DNA of 64,000 nt from Gelidibacter salicanalis (GCF_007997285.1 NZ_VORX01000007.1:116790-180789), one strand, 5' to 3'. Positions 18,006-28,412 are shown, counted from the stretch's first letter. Program-made: numbers and translations. Notes: generated from the letters alone by a model not told the origin.

Positions 18006-19223
18006 TTAGTTGTACATCAGGTATTTTGCGCGCGTGGTTTTAAAATCTTCCAATCCTGGTTGCCAAGTTGCTTTTATCGCTTCAATTGACATTCCTTGTT
18101 CTATTTGTTCTTGTAATTTAGTTGTGCCGGCTAATTTCTTAAAAAAGTCATTAAAGAATGTTTTCTTATCTGCAGTGGCAGTATAGGCATCAATCAACCA
18201 ATCTAAACGAATTTCGTCTAGAGAATCAACAGTTCTCAAATCTTTGCCGTAGCAAACTTCACCTTCATGTTTTGGAGATTTTGCTCCAAAATTGGGTTGT
18301 GGGGTGAAGCTGAAATCGAAGTCTTCTTTTGGTAAATACGGCGCTCCAAATATTTGGAACTGCATTTCCGTACCCCGACCACAGCTAACGGTTGTACCTT
18401 CAAAAAAGCACACACTTGGGTATAAATTAATGGACTTAGCGTTAGGAAGGTTTGGCGACGGTAAAATTGGCAAATTGTATTCCGACGTATAGGTGTAGTT
18501 TTGTAAAGGCACCACGGTAAGATCGCACTGGATGTTATTCGCTAACCATTTCTCGCCATTAATCATTTTTCCGTATTCGCCGATGGTCATACCGTACACA
18601 ATGGGCACCGGATGCATCCCTACAAAACTCTTTACATCTTCTTCTAAGATGGGTCCATCTATGTAATGTCCGTTAGGATTTGGTCGGTCGAGGATGATTA
18701 CAGGTACGCCCAGTTCAGCCGCAATTTCCATCACATAGTGTAAGGTAGAAATATAGGTGTAAAATCGGACCCCAACATCTTGTACATCAAACAACATGAC
18801 CTCAATATTTTCTAAAAATTCAGCGGGTGGTTTTCTGTTCTTTCCATATAATGAGAAAACAGGAAGACCGGTTTTTTCATCCACATCATCTTTAATATAT
18901 TCGCCAGCATCCGCAGTACCACGAAAGCCATGCTCAGGAGCAAAGACGGTAGTCACGTTGACGTTCATGGCTATTAACGAATCGACAATATGAGTATGGG
19001 TTTCTTCACTCGCATCTTTAAAGATGACACTCGTTTGATTGGCTACAACCCCCACTTTTTTGCCTTTTAACAATTTGAGGTAGGCTTCTGTTTGATTGGC
19101 GCCTGTAACAATCGCAGCATTTTCAATCTGCGTATGTGCTGCAGTGTCATTATGAGCTTGATTTTTCTTGGGCGAAGAATTACAAGCTAAAAGGGTCATA
19201 AAACATATAAAAGCATATTTCAT
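18006..19223 (-). CDS. Exo-beta-N-acetylmuramidase NamZ-like (DUF1343, GH171) lipoprotein
   Basis: 405 residues. The signal MKYAFICFMTLLAC ends at lipidation Cys14, followed by a polar linker and the DUF1343 domain (about 50-403) with GKKVGVVANQTSV, FAPEHGFRGTADAGE, LFDVQDVGVRFYTYI, LDRPNPNGHYIDGP and PNLPNAKSINLYPSVCFFEGT. DUF1343 was shown in Bacillus subtilis to be an exo-muramidase that releases MurNAc from non-reducing ends. It is the last gene of the symporter-murQ-GH3-namZ operon, 66 bp after the GH3 gene. With GH3 NagZ and MurQ it makes a coherent MurNAc route. The active-site Glu was not assigned. Confidence 0.87.
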   Translation of the reverse strand: MKYAFICFMTLLACNSSPKKNQAHNDTAAHTQIENAAIVTGANQTEAYLKLLKGKKVGVVANQTSVIFKDASEETHTHIVDSLIAMNVNVTTVFAPEHGFRGTADAGEYIKDDVDEKTGLPVFSLYGKNRKPPAEFLENIEVMLFDVQDVGVRFYTYISTLHYVMEIAAELGVPVIILDRPNPNGHYIDGPILEEDVKSFVGMHPVPIVYGMTIGEYGKMINGEKWLANNIQCDLTVVPLQNYTYTSEYNLPILPSPNLPNAKSINLYPSVCFFEGTTVSCGRGTEMQFQIFGAPYLPKEDFDFSFTPQPNFGAKSPKHEGEVCYGKDLRTVDSLDEIRLDWLIDAYTATADKKTFFNDFFKKLAGTTKLQEQIEQGMSIEAIKATWQPGLEDFKTTRAKYLMYN

Positions 19224-19289
19224 AAGGTCAATTTTTTAAGTGGTTCATATAAAATCTACAGGCTAAATAGCCGGCACTTTGTATTCAAA

Positions 19290-20981
19290 TTATAAAGGAT
19301 TTACAAGTCCTGTATGTACGGGATAGGTTGCGGAAATTGACGCTGGCAAAGTCCCTTTCGCTTCAACTTCGCCAAAAATGATTTCTGCCGAAACGGTGTT
19401 AGCTATTTCTGAATTTTCATAAGAAATCAGAATTCCTTCTAGATTGTCAAGATGTGTTTCCTTTAAGCTATACTGACTGGCAAAAACCGTCAATAGGGTT
19501 TGATGGTCTTTTGCGATGGATTCAATCAACTTTTTATCGGCGTCAGAGAGCGCGTAGGTTAAACGACTATTTTTTCGGTGATAGCCGATGATGACCTTAT
19601 CGTACATTTTAAGATCTTCCAACATCGTTTTAGCAAATGTATTCGAGATTTCCGTCACTTCTGCTCTGGATTTTAATGCCTTTAGAAACGCCTCAGAAGG
19701 GCCTTCTCCTAATTTTACAAAAGCGATTTTTTCGTTTTTGTTAGTTTTCAACGGCATCATTTGATTGTCATTTTTAATGACGGTAATGGCATTTCTGATC
19801 GCTTCTGCATATAGATTAGCGTTTACCTCGCCGTTTAAATCGGTAATCAGATTTTTTGTTTCAATAGGTTGAAAGTTATTCAATCCCGTATCAAATTTGG
19901 CCGCAAGGATTTTCTTTACAGAATGGGCCAGACGTTCCTCCGAAACCTCCTTGGCATTATAAGCTTCAACAATTTTCGTGATGGCTTTAGGGGCGTCTTC
20001 AGAAAATAAAAGCACATCATTTCCGGCTTTAAATGCGGCCAGATCAATATCGCCAGGTTGACCATAATCTGCCGCACCTTTCATATTCAATGCATCGGTA
20101 AAAATAAGCCCTTTAAAGCCTAATTGTTCCTTAAGAAGTTCCGTGACAATTTTATAGGATAACGACGATGGCAAACCCGCTTGAGGTTCCAAACTTGGTA
20201 CGTTTAAATGCGCCACCATGACGCCACCCACACCTTTGCTGAACAATTCTTTATACGGATACAATTCTACCGAGTCGATTCTTTTTTCTGTAAAGCCAAC
20301 CGTAGGCAATGTTTTGTGCGAATCCGTATCCGTATCTCCATGTCCTGGAAAATGTTTGGCAGAACCAATCACACCAGTGCCTTCCATACCTTTGGTAAAA
20401 GCCCAAGCTTTTTTTGCGACGTTATATTTATCTTCGCCGTAAGAGCGCACGCCAATCACTGGGTTTTTTGAATTTGTGTTGATATCCACTACCGGGGCAA
20501 AATTGATATGGATGCCCATGCGGTTACAATCTTCTCCTATTTGATGGCCAATCTTTTCCAGGATTTTGTTGTTCGTAATGGCTCCTAGCGTCATGTTGTA
20601 TGGGTAGCGTGCCGTACTGTCCAACCGCATATTTAACCCCCACTCCCCATCAACTCCAATAAACATTGGCACTTTAGACAAGGCTTGATAGGTATTGGTT
20701 TGATTTGCTTGACGAATTGGTCCGCCCTGAAAAAATATTAAACCGCCAATTTGGTAGTCATTGATGAGTTTTTGAATGGAGTCTGTATGCCCATCGTTTC
20801 GGTTGGAATATGCACTCACCATAAATAACTGCCCTACTTTTTCTTTAAGCGACATTTGTGCGTATACACTATCTACCCACTGACCTCTATAATCAACTTC
20901 CACAATACGCTTCGTAGGCGTTTTTGCACAGGACGCCAGCATGAGCATGGCAATACTAACTATCGGTAAAATCTTTCTCAT
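19290..20981 (-). CDS. GH3 beta-N-acetylglucosaminidase (NagZ-like) lipoprotein
   Basis: 563 residues with a lipoprotein signal (Cys18 in MLMLASCAK). The GH3 N-terminal barrel (about 30-370) contains the N-acetylhexosaminidase signature KHFPGHGDTDTDSH (209-222), whose Asp-His pair serves as the acid/base in NagZ enzymes, and the nucleophile region GLIFTDALNMKG. A second, smaller domain (about 375-563) resembles the GH3 C-terminal domain. It would remove non-reducing GlcNAc from muropeptides or glycan chains in the periplasm, exposing MurNAc for NamZ. Its ATG overlaps the murQ stop (TAATG), so the two are translationally coupled. Confidence 0.9.
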   Translation of the reverse strand: MRKILPIVSIAMLMLASCAKTPTKRIVEVDYRGQWVDSVYAQMSLKEKVGQLFMVSAYSNRNDGHTDSIQKLINDYQIGGLIFFQGGPIRQANQTNTYQALSKVPMFIGVDGEWGLNMRLDSTARYPYNMTLGAITNNKILEKIGHQIGEDCNRMGIHINFAPVVDINTNSKNPVIGVRSYGEDKYNVAKKAWAFTKGMEGTGVIGSAKHFPGHGDTDTDSHKTLPTVGFTEKRIDSVELYPYKELFSKGVGGVMVAHLNVPSLEPQAGLPSSLSYKIVTELLKEQLGFKGLIFTDALNMKGAADYGQPGDIDLAAFKAGNDVLLFSEDAPKAITKIVEAYNAKEVSEERLAHSVKKILAAKFDTGLNNFQPIETKNLITDLNGEVNANLYAEAIRNAITVIKNDNQMMPLKTNKNEKIAFVKLGEGPSEAFLKALKSRAEVTEISNTFAKTMLEDLKMYDKVIIGYHRKNSRLTYALSDADKKLIESIAKDHQTLLTVFASQYSLKETHLDNLEGILISYENSEIANTVSAEIIFGEVEAKGTLPASISATYPVHTGLVNPL

Positions 20982-21799
20982 TACTTGCTAAAATTATAGG
21001 TATCAATTGCTTTACGGATGCTTTTATGTTCGTTTAAAAGCAATTTTGCTGTGGCTTCATCCACATGGGTTTCATTCATAATCATCTGCACACCTCTAGT
21101 CACCAATTTTTTGTTGGACAATTGCATGTCCACCATTTTATTGCCCCTTACCCTTCCTAATTTGATCATAACCGTGGTCGAAATCATGTTTAAGGCAAGC
21201 TTTTGGGCAGTTCCTGCTTTCATTCTAGTGCTTCCGGTAACAAATTCCGGACCTACTACCAATTCTATAGGGAAATCTACTTCATGAGATAACGGCGAAT
21301 CGGCATTACAGGTGATACAGCCCGTGATAATGCTTTGGTCTCGTGCAGCCTTTACACCTCCAATTACGTATGGTGTTGTGCCCGAAGCGGCAATACCAAC
21401 TAAGGCATCTTTGGAACTAATATTGTGTTTTTTTAAATCTTCCCAAGCCAGTTCTGCATTGTCTTCAGCATTCTCAACCGCCTTTCTCAAAGCGCCATCA
21501 CCTCCGGCAATAATACCAACGACCATAGTATCTGGCACGCCATAGGTTGGTGGACATTCTGAAGCGTCCAACACACCTAATCGGCCACTGGTCCCTGCAC
21601 CAATATAAAATAAGCGGCCACCGTCTTTCATTTTAGAATATATGGCATCTACTAAATTTTCAATTTGGGGAATGGCTTTTTCTAGCGCTAAGGGCACTGT
21701 TCTATCTTCCGTATTCATATTTGAGAGCAACTCAAACGTGTCCATTTTTTCAAGATTATTATAATCCGACGCCTGTTCTGTGGTCAATTTACGTTCCAT
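20981..21799 (-). CDS. murQ: N-acetylmuramic acid 6-phosphate etherase
   Basis: 272 residues with a SIS domain. Family motifs are LTTEQASDYNNLEKM near the start, GAGTSGRLGVLDASECPPTYG (about 70-90, with the catalytic Glu of the ECPP motif), GIAASGTTPYVIGG and GSTRMKAGTAQKLALNMIST. MurQ cleaves the lactyl ether of MurNAc-6-P to give GlcNAc-6-P and D-lactate in the cytoplasm. At 272 residues it is slightly shorter than the E. coli enzyme (about 298). It sits 27 bp after the symporter gene and overlaps the GH3 start by one base. A MurNAc kinase, required to make its substrate, is absent from the window. Confidence 0.95.
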   Translation of the reverse strand: MERKLTTEQASDYNNLEKMDTFELLSNMNTEDRTVPLALEKAIPQIENLVDAIYSKMKDGGRLFYIGAGTSGRLGVLDASECPPTYGVPDTMVVGIIAGGDGALRKAVENAEDNAELAWEDLKKHNISSKDALVGIAASGTTPYVIGGVKAARDQSIITGCITCNADSPLSHEVDFPIELVVGPEFVTGSTRMKAGTAQKLALNMISTTVMIKLGRVRGNKMVDMQLSNKKLVTRGVQMIMNETHVDEATAKLLLNEHKSIRKAIDTYNFSK

Positions 21800-21826
21800 A
21801 GGATTTTATTTTTAATTACTATTATA

Positions 21827-23287
21827 TTAAGATTTGAGAGGTTTCTTCTTGACAAGTATCAAACACACGATAGTTAAAAGAGCATTCACGAAAATATTCA
21901 TGAATCCAAAATCGAAGTTATACCAGTTTATAAAGAAGTAGTTTAAGAAATAGGTCACCAGAGGCATGGCAATACAGATATACGGCACTGCGGCGTCATA
22001 GACTTTTATTTTTGTGAAAATTCCTAAGAGGTACAAGCCCAATAAAGGGCCATACGTATATCCCGCCACCTTAAAAATGGTAGATATCACATCGCCCTTA
22101 CTTTCAGAAAATGCCATGATGATTAAAAAAATAAAGGCTGAGAATCCAAATAAAGTACGATTTTTAAGCTGTATTTTTTTCTTTGAAGATTTCGATTTAA
22201 TGTTCAAAAAATCGTGGGTAAAAGACGTGGTCAACGCAGTTAGAGCAGAGTCGGCACTAGAAAATGAAGCTGCCGTTATCCCCAAAATAAAACTGATTCC
22301 GGCAATCATTCCAAAATGATTTAAAGACAACATAGGGAATAAATTATCGGTATTAATGAAACTGCCATTTTCTACATCCAATTGAATCCCAAATTTCTCA
22401 GCATATAAATAGAGCATTACTCCAAGACCTAAAAACAAGAATTGCGTTACAGCTAAAAAGATACTGAAGGTTAAAATATTTTTCTGTGCTTCTTTTTTCG
22501 TTTTACAGGTTAAGGTTTTTTGCATCATATTCTGATCTAGACCCACCATCGCTACGGCAATGAGTACTCCAGAAATAAATTGCTTATAAAAGTTGTTACC
22601 CGATTTAAAATCCCAATCAAATACTCTGAAATACTCGTGATTGGTCACTGACGTGATGGTTTCCGAAACACTCAAATTAAGCGATGTTTTAACCACGTAA
22701 ATGGATACGCCAACGGCTAATAGTAGGAAAAAGGTCTGCAAAGTATCTGTCCACACTATGGTTTTAATTCCTGATTTGTTGGTATATAACCAAATCAATA
22801 GCAGAATAAGGATCACCGTTACGAAAAACGGAATATTAAAGGCATCAAAAACAGCATACTGCAGGATCTTTGCCGCCAACATCAAACGAAGGGCTGCTCC
22901 AAAAGACTGAGAAATCAAGAAAAACATCGAACCCGTTTTATAGGTTTTTATTCCAAAACGTGTTTCTAAATAAGTGTAGATGGAGACCAATTTCAAATCA
23001 TAATAGATGGGTACCAAGACATAGGTAATAAAAACGTAGCCTACAACATTACCAAAAACGAACTGTAGATAATAGAAATAGTTGTTTCCTACCATTCCCG
23101 GAATGGATACAAACGTCACCCCAGATAAAACGGCACCAATCATTCCAAATGCTACTATTTGCCAAGGCGATTTGCGGTCTCCAGTATAATAAGAGTCCTC
23201 ACTCGTGTTTTTAGAAACGATGTGGGAGATCAGCATCAATACTCCAAAATAGCAGGCGATGATGATTAGAATTAAGGTGGCGCTCAT
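21827..23287 (-). CDS. Sodium:solute symporter (SSS family), candidate MurNAc transporter
   Basis: 486 residues, almost entirely hydrophobic, with about 13 membrane helices. Typical SSS features are ISHIVSKNTSEDSYYTGDRKSP after helix 1, GMIGAVLSGVTFVSIPGMVG, and SSADSALTALTTSFTHDF in the sodium-site helix. As first gene of the operon with murQ, GH3 and namZ, its likely cargo is MurNAc. The oral Bacteroidota species Tannerella forsythia uses an unphosphorylated MurNAc transporter (MurT) next to murK and murQ; whether this protein is orthologous needs a tree. Transport of GlcNAc or sialic acid is an alternative. A TAnnTTTG-like box on the minus strand at 23349-23356 may start the operon. Confidence 0.88.
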   Translation of the reverse strand: MSATLILIIIACYFGVLMLISHIVSKNTSEDSYYTGDRKSPWQIVAFGMIGAVLSGVTFVSIPGMVGNNYFYYLQFVFGNVVGYVFITYVLVPIYYDLKLVSIYTYLETRFGIKTYKTGSMFFLISQSFGAALRLMLAAKILQYAVFDAFNIPFFVTVILILLLIWLYTNKSGIKTIVWTDTLQTFFLLLAVGVSIYVVKTSLNLSVSETITSVTNHEYFRVFDWDFKSGNNFYKQFISGVLIAVAMVGLDQNMMQKTLTCKTKKEAQKNILTFSIFLAVTQFLFLGLGVMLYLYAEKFGIQLDVENGSFINTDNLFPMLSLNHFGMIAGISFILGITAASFSSADSALTALTTSFTHDFLNIKSKSSKKKIQLKNRTLFGFSAFIFLIIMAFSESKGDVISTIFKVAGYTYGPLLGLYLLGIFTKIKVYDAAVPYICIAMPLVTYFLNYFFINWYNFDFGFMNIFVNALLTIVCLILVKKKPLKS

Positions 23288-23506
23288 TTGTGTGTTTAGG
23301 TTTTAATGTAAATCGGTTGATTTGGTGGTTTGTAAAATTTTGAATTTCCAAAAATACTGTAATATATTTAAATGGTTTGGTGTGTTCACTGCCTTATAAA
23401 ATTGAAGGATTCTTATAAAACATCAACAAAATTCTACATCTGCTAAAATTATGTATTATGTCTTTTTGAGTTTTATGTTACAATAGGACTTCAGCGTCAT
23501 ATTATA

Positions 23507-23541
23507 AAAAAGGTGAGCGTCTTAATCAGTGTGACCTTTTT
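23507..23541 (-). terminator. Terminator after the first SusCD pair
   Basis: On the minus strand AAAAAGGT (23541-23534) pairs with ACCTTTTT (23514-23507), followed by further T and A. The loop region holds weaker pairing (CACT/AGCG type). It lies 45 bp after the SusD stop and separates SusCD from the symporter operon. Nothing else was recognised between 23288 and 23585. Confidence 0.6.
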
Positions 23542-23585
23542 AATCCCCTCACCTCAGCTAACAAATTAAACTGACTGATCTCTTT

Positions 23586-25073
23586 TTATTTTTTATCCCA
23601 CCACATTCTGGTTAAAAGTCCGTCGCCACCTTGTTGTTCAATTGCGGCAGCAAGCATGTCCGGATTGTTTAATTTCTCTGAACCTGGATACGGTAAACGT
23701 CTCGGAATTTGGCCATCCGTAAGGAGATTGGCAACATTTGCTGGGACTAATACAGGATATCCTGATCTCTTCCAATTTGAAAATGTTTCCAAACCGTTCC
23801 CAAATGTGGCTACCCAATACTGTTCATTGATCATTTTTAAAGCTTCAGCGGGCTTAAATGGGTTTGCGGCTAAATAGGCATCAATTTGAGCGTTTGTAAT
23901 TTCAGCACCCTCCCCATAAAGTGAGAGATACTGCATGGCTGCTCTGACACCGGCATTGTAATGGGCTTGTACATCGCCACCGGCTAATCCCCAGCGTTCC
24001 GCAGCTTCGGCCAACATAAACTCTACTTCAGCATAGGTTTGGAAAAATAAAGGCGCATCATACACTACATTTCCAGAACCTCCAAAAATATTGATATTCG
24101 GTTTAGAATTGGCGTTTCCACGTGATTCGTCATTAATGTCCTGACCAGATTGTAAGGCAAAATCTGTATTGCCATCTACTGTAGAGAATAGAACGGATAC
24201 ACGAGGGTCATTTCTATCCTTCATATAATCCATTAAGGTTTTAGAAATTTTAACTTGCGTAGCTGCTCTTGAAGTGAAACTTTTAGTCAACGGATTGACG
24301 TTAGGGCCACCATCACTAGCAGAGTTTTCGTATTTTGTAAATGCAATGTCCGCATTGCTGGTCATCACACCACCTTCAATAGCTTTCGCTGCCCATGTTT
24401 TTGCCGCAGCATCGTCTACATTAACCATGCGCATGGCCAAACGTAACATTAAAGAATTCGCAAATTTTCTCCATTTTTGGGTATCCCCTGCAAATAATAA
24501 ATCAGCCGTGCCGTAAGAGCTTGGCGTTCCCGTACTCAAAGTTGCGGCTGAACTTTCTAAAGTTTCCAACATGCCTTGATAGATATCACTTTGCTTGTCA
24601 TATTTCGGGAATCGGATGCCTTCTATAAAGCCTTTCCCAACTTCGCTATAAGGAATATCACCGTAGGCGTCAGTCAGTCTGCTAAAAATGAGCACCTTTT
24701 GTATACGGGCGATTGCTAAATCCGTTTCAGCTGTTGGACTCGTACTCGCTTTCAATTGTTCCTCTAAATCGACAATATTCTTTACCGTATTGGAAAATTG
24801 CTCCTCAAATAGCTGGTGTGTATTCCCTTCTTTATATAAAAAAGAAGCATAAGACGTATTGTTGAGGTGCTGAACATTCTGCATCATATGGATCACATTA
24901 TAAAATAATGTTGCCACATAGCTGCTGCCACCCGTATACAATTGGATGAAGGTCAACTTTGTTGCTGGTTCTAGTTGCGTTGGTTTTGTTGGGTTGACGT
25001 TAAGCTCTTCAAAGCCTTCATCACAGGATCCAAACATCACCACTATGCCTAGTAATATTAGTATTTTTTTCAT
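23586..25073 (-). CDS. SusD/RagB-like outer-membrane glycan-binding lipoprotein
   Basis: 495 residues with lipoprotein signal MKKILILLGIVVMFGSC (Cys17) followed by DEGFEELNVNPTKPTQLEP. Motifs include KVLIFSRLTDAYGDIPYSEVGKG, FANSLMLRLAMRMVNVD and EVEFMLAEAAERWGLAGG, typical of the SusD-like_2 branch, rich in TPR-like helices. It forms a pedal-bin complex with the SusC protein encoded 11 bp upstream and captures oligosaccharides at the cell surface. Neighbouring genes suggest a GlcNAc/MurNAc-containing ligand. Intact, normal length. Confidence 0.92.
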   Translation of the reverse strand: MKKILILLGIVVMFGSCDEGFEELNVNPTKPTQLEPATKLTFIQLYTGGSSYVATLFYNVIHMMQNVQHLNNTSYASFLYKEGNTHQLFEEQFSNTVKNIVDLEEQLKASTSPTAETDLAIARIQKVLIFSRLTDAYGDIPYSEVGKGFIEGIRFPKYDKQSDIYQGMLETLESSAATLSTGTPSSYGTADLLFAGDTQKWRKFANSLMLRLAMRMVNVDDAAAKTWAAKAIEGGVMTSNADIAFTKYENSASDGGPNVNPLTKSFTSRAATQVKISKTLMDYMKDRNDPRVSVLFSTVDGNTDFALQSGQDINDESRGNANSKPNINIFGGSGNVVYDAPLFFQTYAEVEFMLAEAAERWGLAGGDVQAHYNAGVRAAMQYLSLYGEGAEITNAQIDAYLAANPFKPAEALKMINEQYWVATFGNGLETFSNWKRSGYPVLVPANVANLLTDGQIPRRLPYPGSEKLNNPDMLAAAIEQQGGDGLLTRMWWDKK

Positions 25074-25084
25074 TTGTATATGTT

Positions 25085-28000
25085 TTAAAATTTCATGTTT
25101 ACAGAAAAACCATAGCTTTTGGTGGACGGAATTCCGAAGCGTTCAATCCCTTGAGAATTCAAGTTGTTAAGTGCAGCTTCTGGATCGACGTTGTCAATAT
25201 CCTTTTGAATAAAGAACAAGTTTCTACCAATTACAGAAATTCTTAAATCGTTAATAAAGATGTTTTTCAAGATTTCACTTGGAAGACTATAGGATAAACT
25301 CAACTCACGGAATTTAATAAAATCCGTACTGTATACCACTTCTTCAGAGATGCCTCTACTTTCTTCTAAAATAACACCGTAATAGGTTCTTAAATTTTCG
25401 GGTGCAACGGTCATGGTGAATGGATTTCCAGTAGCGTTATCAATTCCGGATACTTCCAAACCATTTTCACGGCCTTCCAAGGTCTTCTTGTGTAAGCCTC
25501 TTAACAACAACTCTCTGTTGGTACCAGAGTGAACACTTCCACCATATTTGGCATCAATCAAAAATCCTAAGGACACATTTTTATATTTAAATGAGTTGTA
25601 AAACCCAATGGTGTACGGTGCTACTCCTTGTCCTAATATTTTATTTTCTCCTTGGATTGGTTTCGGAATGCTACCAGAAACGTCATACATAATAGTACCT
25701 GCATCATCCCGCTTGTATGATGATCCGTAAATTACACCATAATGTTCTCCAACGATGTGAGAAATAATTGCTGTTCTCGAACGTGTTTGACTACCATCCA
25801 CATTAATTGGCGTGTTTTCATCATCAGTCTGAAGAATTTCACTGTCGTTATAGCCTACATTGATGGAGGTGTTCCATGAAAAATCTTCTGTTTGGATTGG
25901 GGATCCACCTATCAATAATTCCACACCTTTATTCTCTAAGGCTCCAATATTTAATATGGACGACGTAAACCCTGACGATTGGGAAGCAGCTGCCCTGACG
26001 ATATCATTGGTGGTTTTATTGCGGTAAAAAGCCACATCCACATTCATCCGGTTTTGAAAGAAACGGCCTTCTAAACCAAATTCAATTTCATCCTTTTGAA
26101 ACGGAATTAAGTTAGGGTTAGGAATGGAGTTGCCATTTAACTGACCAAAAGATTGTCCCTGAAAACTACCCGTAACCGCATAGTCTAAGTTAAGAGCATA
26201 AGCATTTTGAGCACCACCCGCTACTTGAGCGTAACTTGTACGCAGTTTTAAATAATCAATAGATTCCGGTAAATTAAAGGCTTCGCTCAGCAGTAAACTC
26301 CCACTTAAAGACCAATAGAAATCATTGTTTGGGGTTGTTTTTCCCGGATAAGACAGCGTGGAGAACCAGTCATTTCTACCCGTAAAGGTTACGTATAGGA
26401 ACTTGCTGTAATCCACCTCAAAAGACCCATATAAAGAATTCGTTTTGGTCTTGAAATAATCATTTTTCGGTTCTGGCAAGGTGGTATTGTTCAAGTCTTC
26501 TAAACCAATCACAATAAATCCGCGACCGATAGCGCTCAACTGTTCAAAAGACGAAGAACGTGTATTGGCACCAATAATAGAATTTGTCCCAATTTTACTG
26601 GTGATGTTTTTAGAAACTCCCAACATAAAATCAGCATCAAAAGAGGTATATGTCGATTTTGCTTGGGATAGCTCACCACCAGGGCGGTAGGTGGTACCAT
26701 AAGGCGTTACCGCTCTTCTAGCAAAATCATAAGTGTCAATTCCCGCTCTACCCGTAGCGTACAACCAATCGGTGATATCATAACGCAGGGTTGTAGACGC
26801 GGTCAATCTGTTTTTTTTGTCGTCATTATTAAAATTATTGACGGCCCAATATGGATTGGAGATAAATTCACTCGGCTGAAATCTGAGCTCTGTGCCCTGC
26901 TCGTTCGATCCTGGTCTCAGGTCATTAATATCCAAACTGCTTGGCAGCACGTTGGCTACGGTATTTGCATTCCCCGGGGTATCGCCAATATTGATACGGT
27001 TGTGTACCTTTTCGATGACGTACTTGGCATTAACTGTTGAAGTCAATTTTGGATTGATCTTAGCGGATGCATTCAGCGAAAGCGATTTTCTGTTTAATGT
27101 GGAATTAGGAAAAATATCGCTGTTTTCTAAATTAGACATCGAAAAACGGTAAGCGTAATCGTCACCTCCTTTTGAAAGCGCCAGGGTGTTGATGGCAGTA
27201 GTTCCTGTTTTATAGAATTTATCCAAATTATTTCCGGTATAGGAATAGGGTCTTCTTACGCCATCCCAATTGTAGACCATTGCCCCATCCATTTTGGCAC
27301 CCCAAGATTGTAAGGTGCTGACAAAAGAATCATCAACTGCATTCTCCATGTTCGGTATTTCTACCGCATTGTTAGCGTCATCATACATATACCCAGGTTT
27401 TAACCTGTTGTTACCCTGACCATAGGTGGTTTGAAAATCTTGAAGATCTGTATTGACCCGATCAAAAGTGTAAGAGGTTGAGTATTCAATCCCTAAACTC
27501 TGCTTCCCTTTTCCGGATTTGGTGGTAATCATAATGACCCCATTGGAAGCTAACGACCCGTACAATGCCGCGGCTGAACTTCCTTTTAATACGGAAATCG
27601 ATTCGATATCATCAGGATTAATGGATGAAATATCATCACCCCCATCTCCGGTACCGTCATTTGTAGGTCCCACTACAGAACTTTTTGTGTTGTTAATTAC
27701 GGGAATTCCGTCTACCACATACAATGGTTGGTTATTACCCGTTAATGAACTTGCGCCACGAATGACAATCCTGCTAGACCCGGAAGCTCCTGAACTGGTC
27801 GTAGAAACATTTACCCCTGCTACTCTACCTTGTAACGAATTAACCGCACTTGTAGTTTTAACTTGAGAAATATCTTCTCCGTCAACAGTAGTCAACGAAT
27901 AACCTAACGCCTTGGCCTCACGTTTAATTCCTAAGGCAGTCACGACCACCTCGTCTAAACTTGTCGCATCCTCTTCCATCGTAGCATTCAATACTTGATT

Positions 28001-28276
28001 ATTACTACCAATGGTTAAAGTGACTGTTTTATACCCTACAAAGCTAAATACAAGTTTTTTTCCTTGTAAATCACTAGCGCTGCTAATGGTATATTTTCCA
28101 TCAAAATCTGTCACACTCCCATTTGATGTTCCCTCTACTACCACATTTACACCCATTAAAGGCATACCGGTATTCAATTCTGTGACGACACCAGAAACTG
28201 ATGACGACTGCGCAAACGAAATTTGCCCAACAAACAGAAAAAATATGGCAATTACTTGACAACAATAATTTTTCAT
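25085..28276 (-). CDS. SusC/RagA-type TonB-dependent receptor
   Basis: 1063 residues: signal peptide (1-22, ending SFAQS), CarboxypepD_reg-like domain (about 25-110), the SusC linker LDEVVVTALGIKREAKALGYS, a plug with QPLYVVDGIPVINNTK and IESISVLKGSSAAALYGSLASNGVIMITTK, and a large beta-barrel ending in FSVNMKF with terminal Phe. It transports oligosaccharides across the outer membrane with the SusD encoded 11 bp downstream. The order nagX, susC, susD, symporter, murQ, GH3, namZ on one strand suggests a single polysaccharide-utilisation locus, though terminators split it into transcripts. Confidence 0.95.
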   Translation of the reverse strand: MKNYCCQVIAIFFLFVGQISFAQSSSVSGVVTELNTGMPLMGVNVVVEGTSNGSVTDFDGKYTISSASDLQGKKLVFSFVGYKTVTLTIGSNNQVLNATMEEDATSLDEVVVTALGIKREAKALGYSLTTVDGEDISQVKTTSAVNSLQGRVAGVNVSTTSSGASGSSRIVIRGASSLTGNNQPLYVVDGIPVINNTKSSVVGPTNDGTGDGGDDISSINPDDIESISVLKGSSAAALYGSLASNGVIMITTKSGKGKQSLGIEYSTSYTFDRVNTDLQDFQTTYGQGNNRLKPGYMYDDANNAVEIPNMENAVDDSFVSTLQSWGAKMDGAMVYNWDGVRRPYSYTGNNLDKFYKTGTTAINTLALSKGGDDYAYRFSMSNLENSDIFPNSTLNRKSLSLNASAKINPKLTSTVNAKYVIEKVHNRINIGDTPGNANTVANVLPSSLDINDLRPGSNEQGTELRFQPSEFISNPYWAVNNFNNDDKKNRLTASTTLRYDITDWLYATGRAGIDTYDFARRAVTPYGTTYRPGGELSQAKSTYTSFDADFMLGVSKNITSKIGTNSIIGANTRSSSFEQLSAIGRGFIVIGLEDLNNTTLPEPKNDYFKTKTNSLYGSFEVDYSKFLYVTFTGRNDWFSTLSYPGKTTPNNDFYWSLSGSLLLSEAFNLPESIDYLKLRTSYAQVAGGAQNAYALNLDYAVTGSFQGQSFGQLNGNSIPNPNLIPFQKDEIEFGLEGRFFQNRMNVDVAFYRNKTTNDIVRAAASQSSGFTSSILNIGALENKGVELLIGGSPIQTEDFSWNTSINVGYNDSEILQTDDENTPINVDGSQTRSRTAIISHIVGEHYGVIYGSSYKRDDAGTIMYDVSGSIPKPIQGENKILGQGVAPYTIGFYNSFKYKNVSLGFLIDAKYGGSVHSGTNRELLLRGLHKKTLEGRENGLEVSGIDNATGNPFTMTVAPENLRTYYGVILEESRGISEEVVYSTDFIKFRELSLSYSLPSEILKNIFINDLRISVIGRNLFFIQKDIDNVDPEAALNNLNSQGIERFGIPSTKSYGFSVNMKF

Positions 28277-28331
28277 ACAGTTAATATTTAGTTAATTTGG
28301 AATAAATGTAGTAATAATATTAGAAATCTTG

Positions 28332-28352
28332 CACTTATTGAGCACAATAATG
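28332..28352. promoter_or_regulatory. Inverted repeat upstream of susC, possible operator
   Basis: TTATTG (28335-28340) and CAATAA (28345-28350) form a perfect 6-bp inverted repeat around AGCA, and CA/TG extend the symmetry after one unmatched base. It lies about 60 bp before the susC start in the nagX-susC gap. There is no T run, so a protein-binding site is more likely than a terminator. The regulator is unknown. Confidence 0.3.
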
Positions 28353-28412
28353 CGCTTTTATTAGCAAAAACTCGAATTGTAGCCTAAAAATTTAAATTTG
28401 TTGACAAAGAAT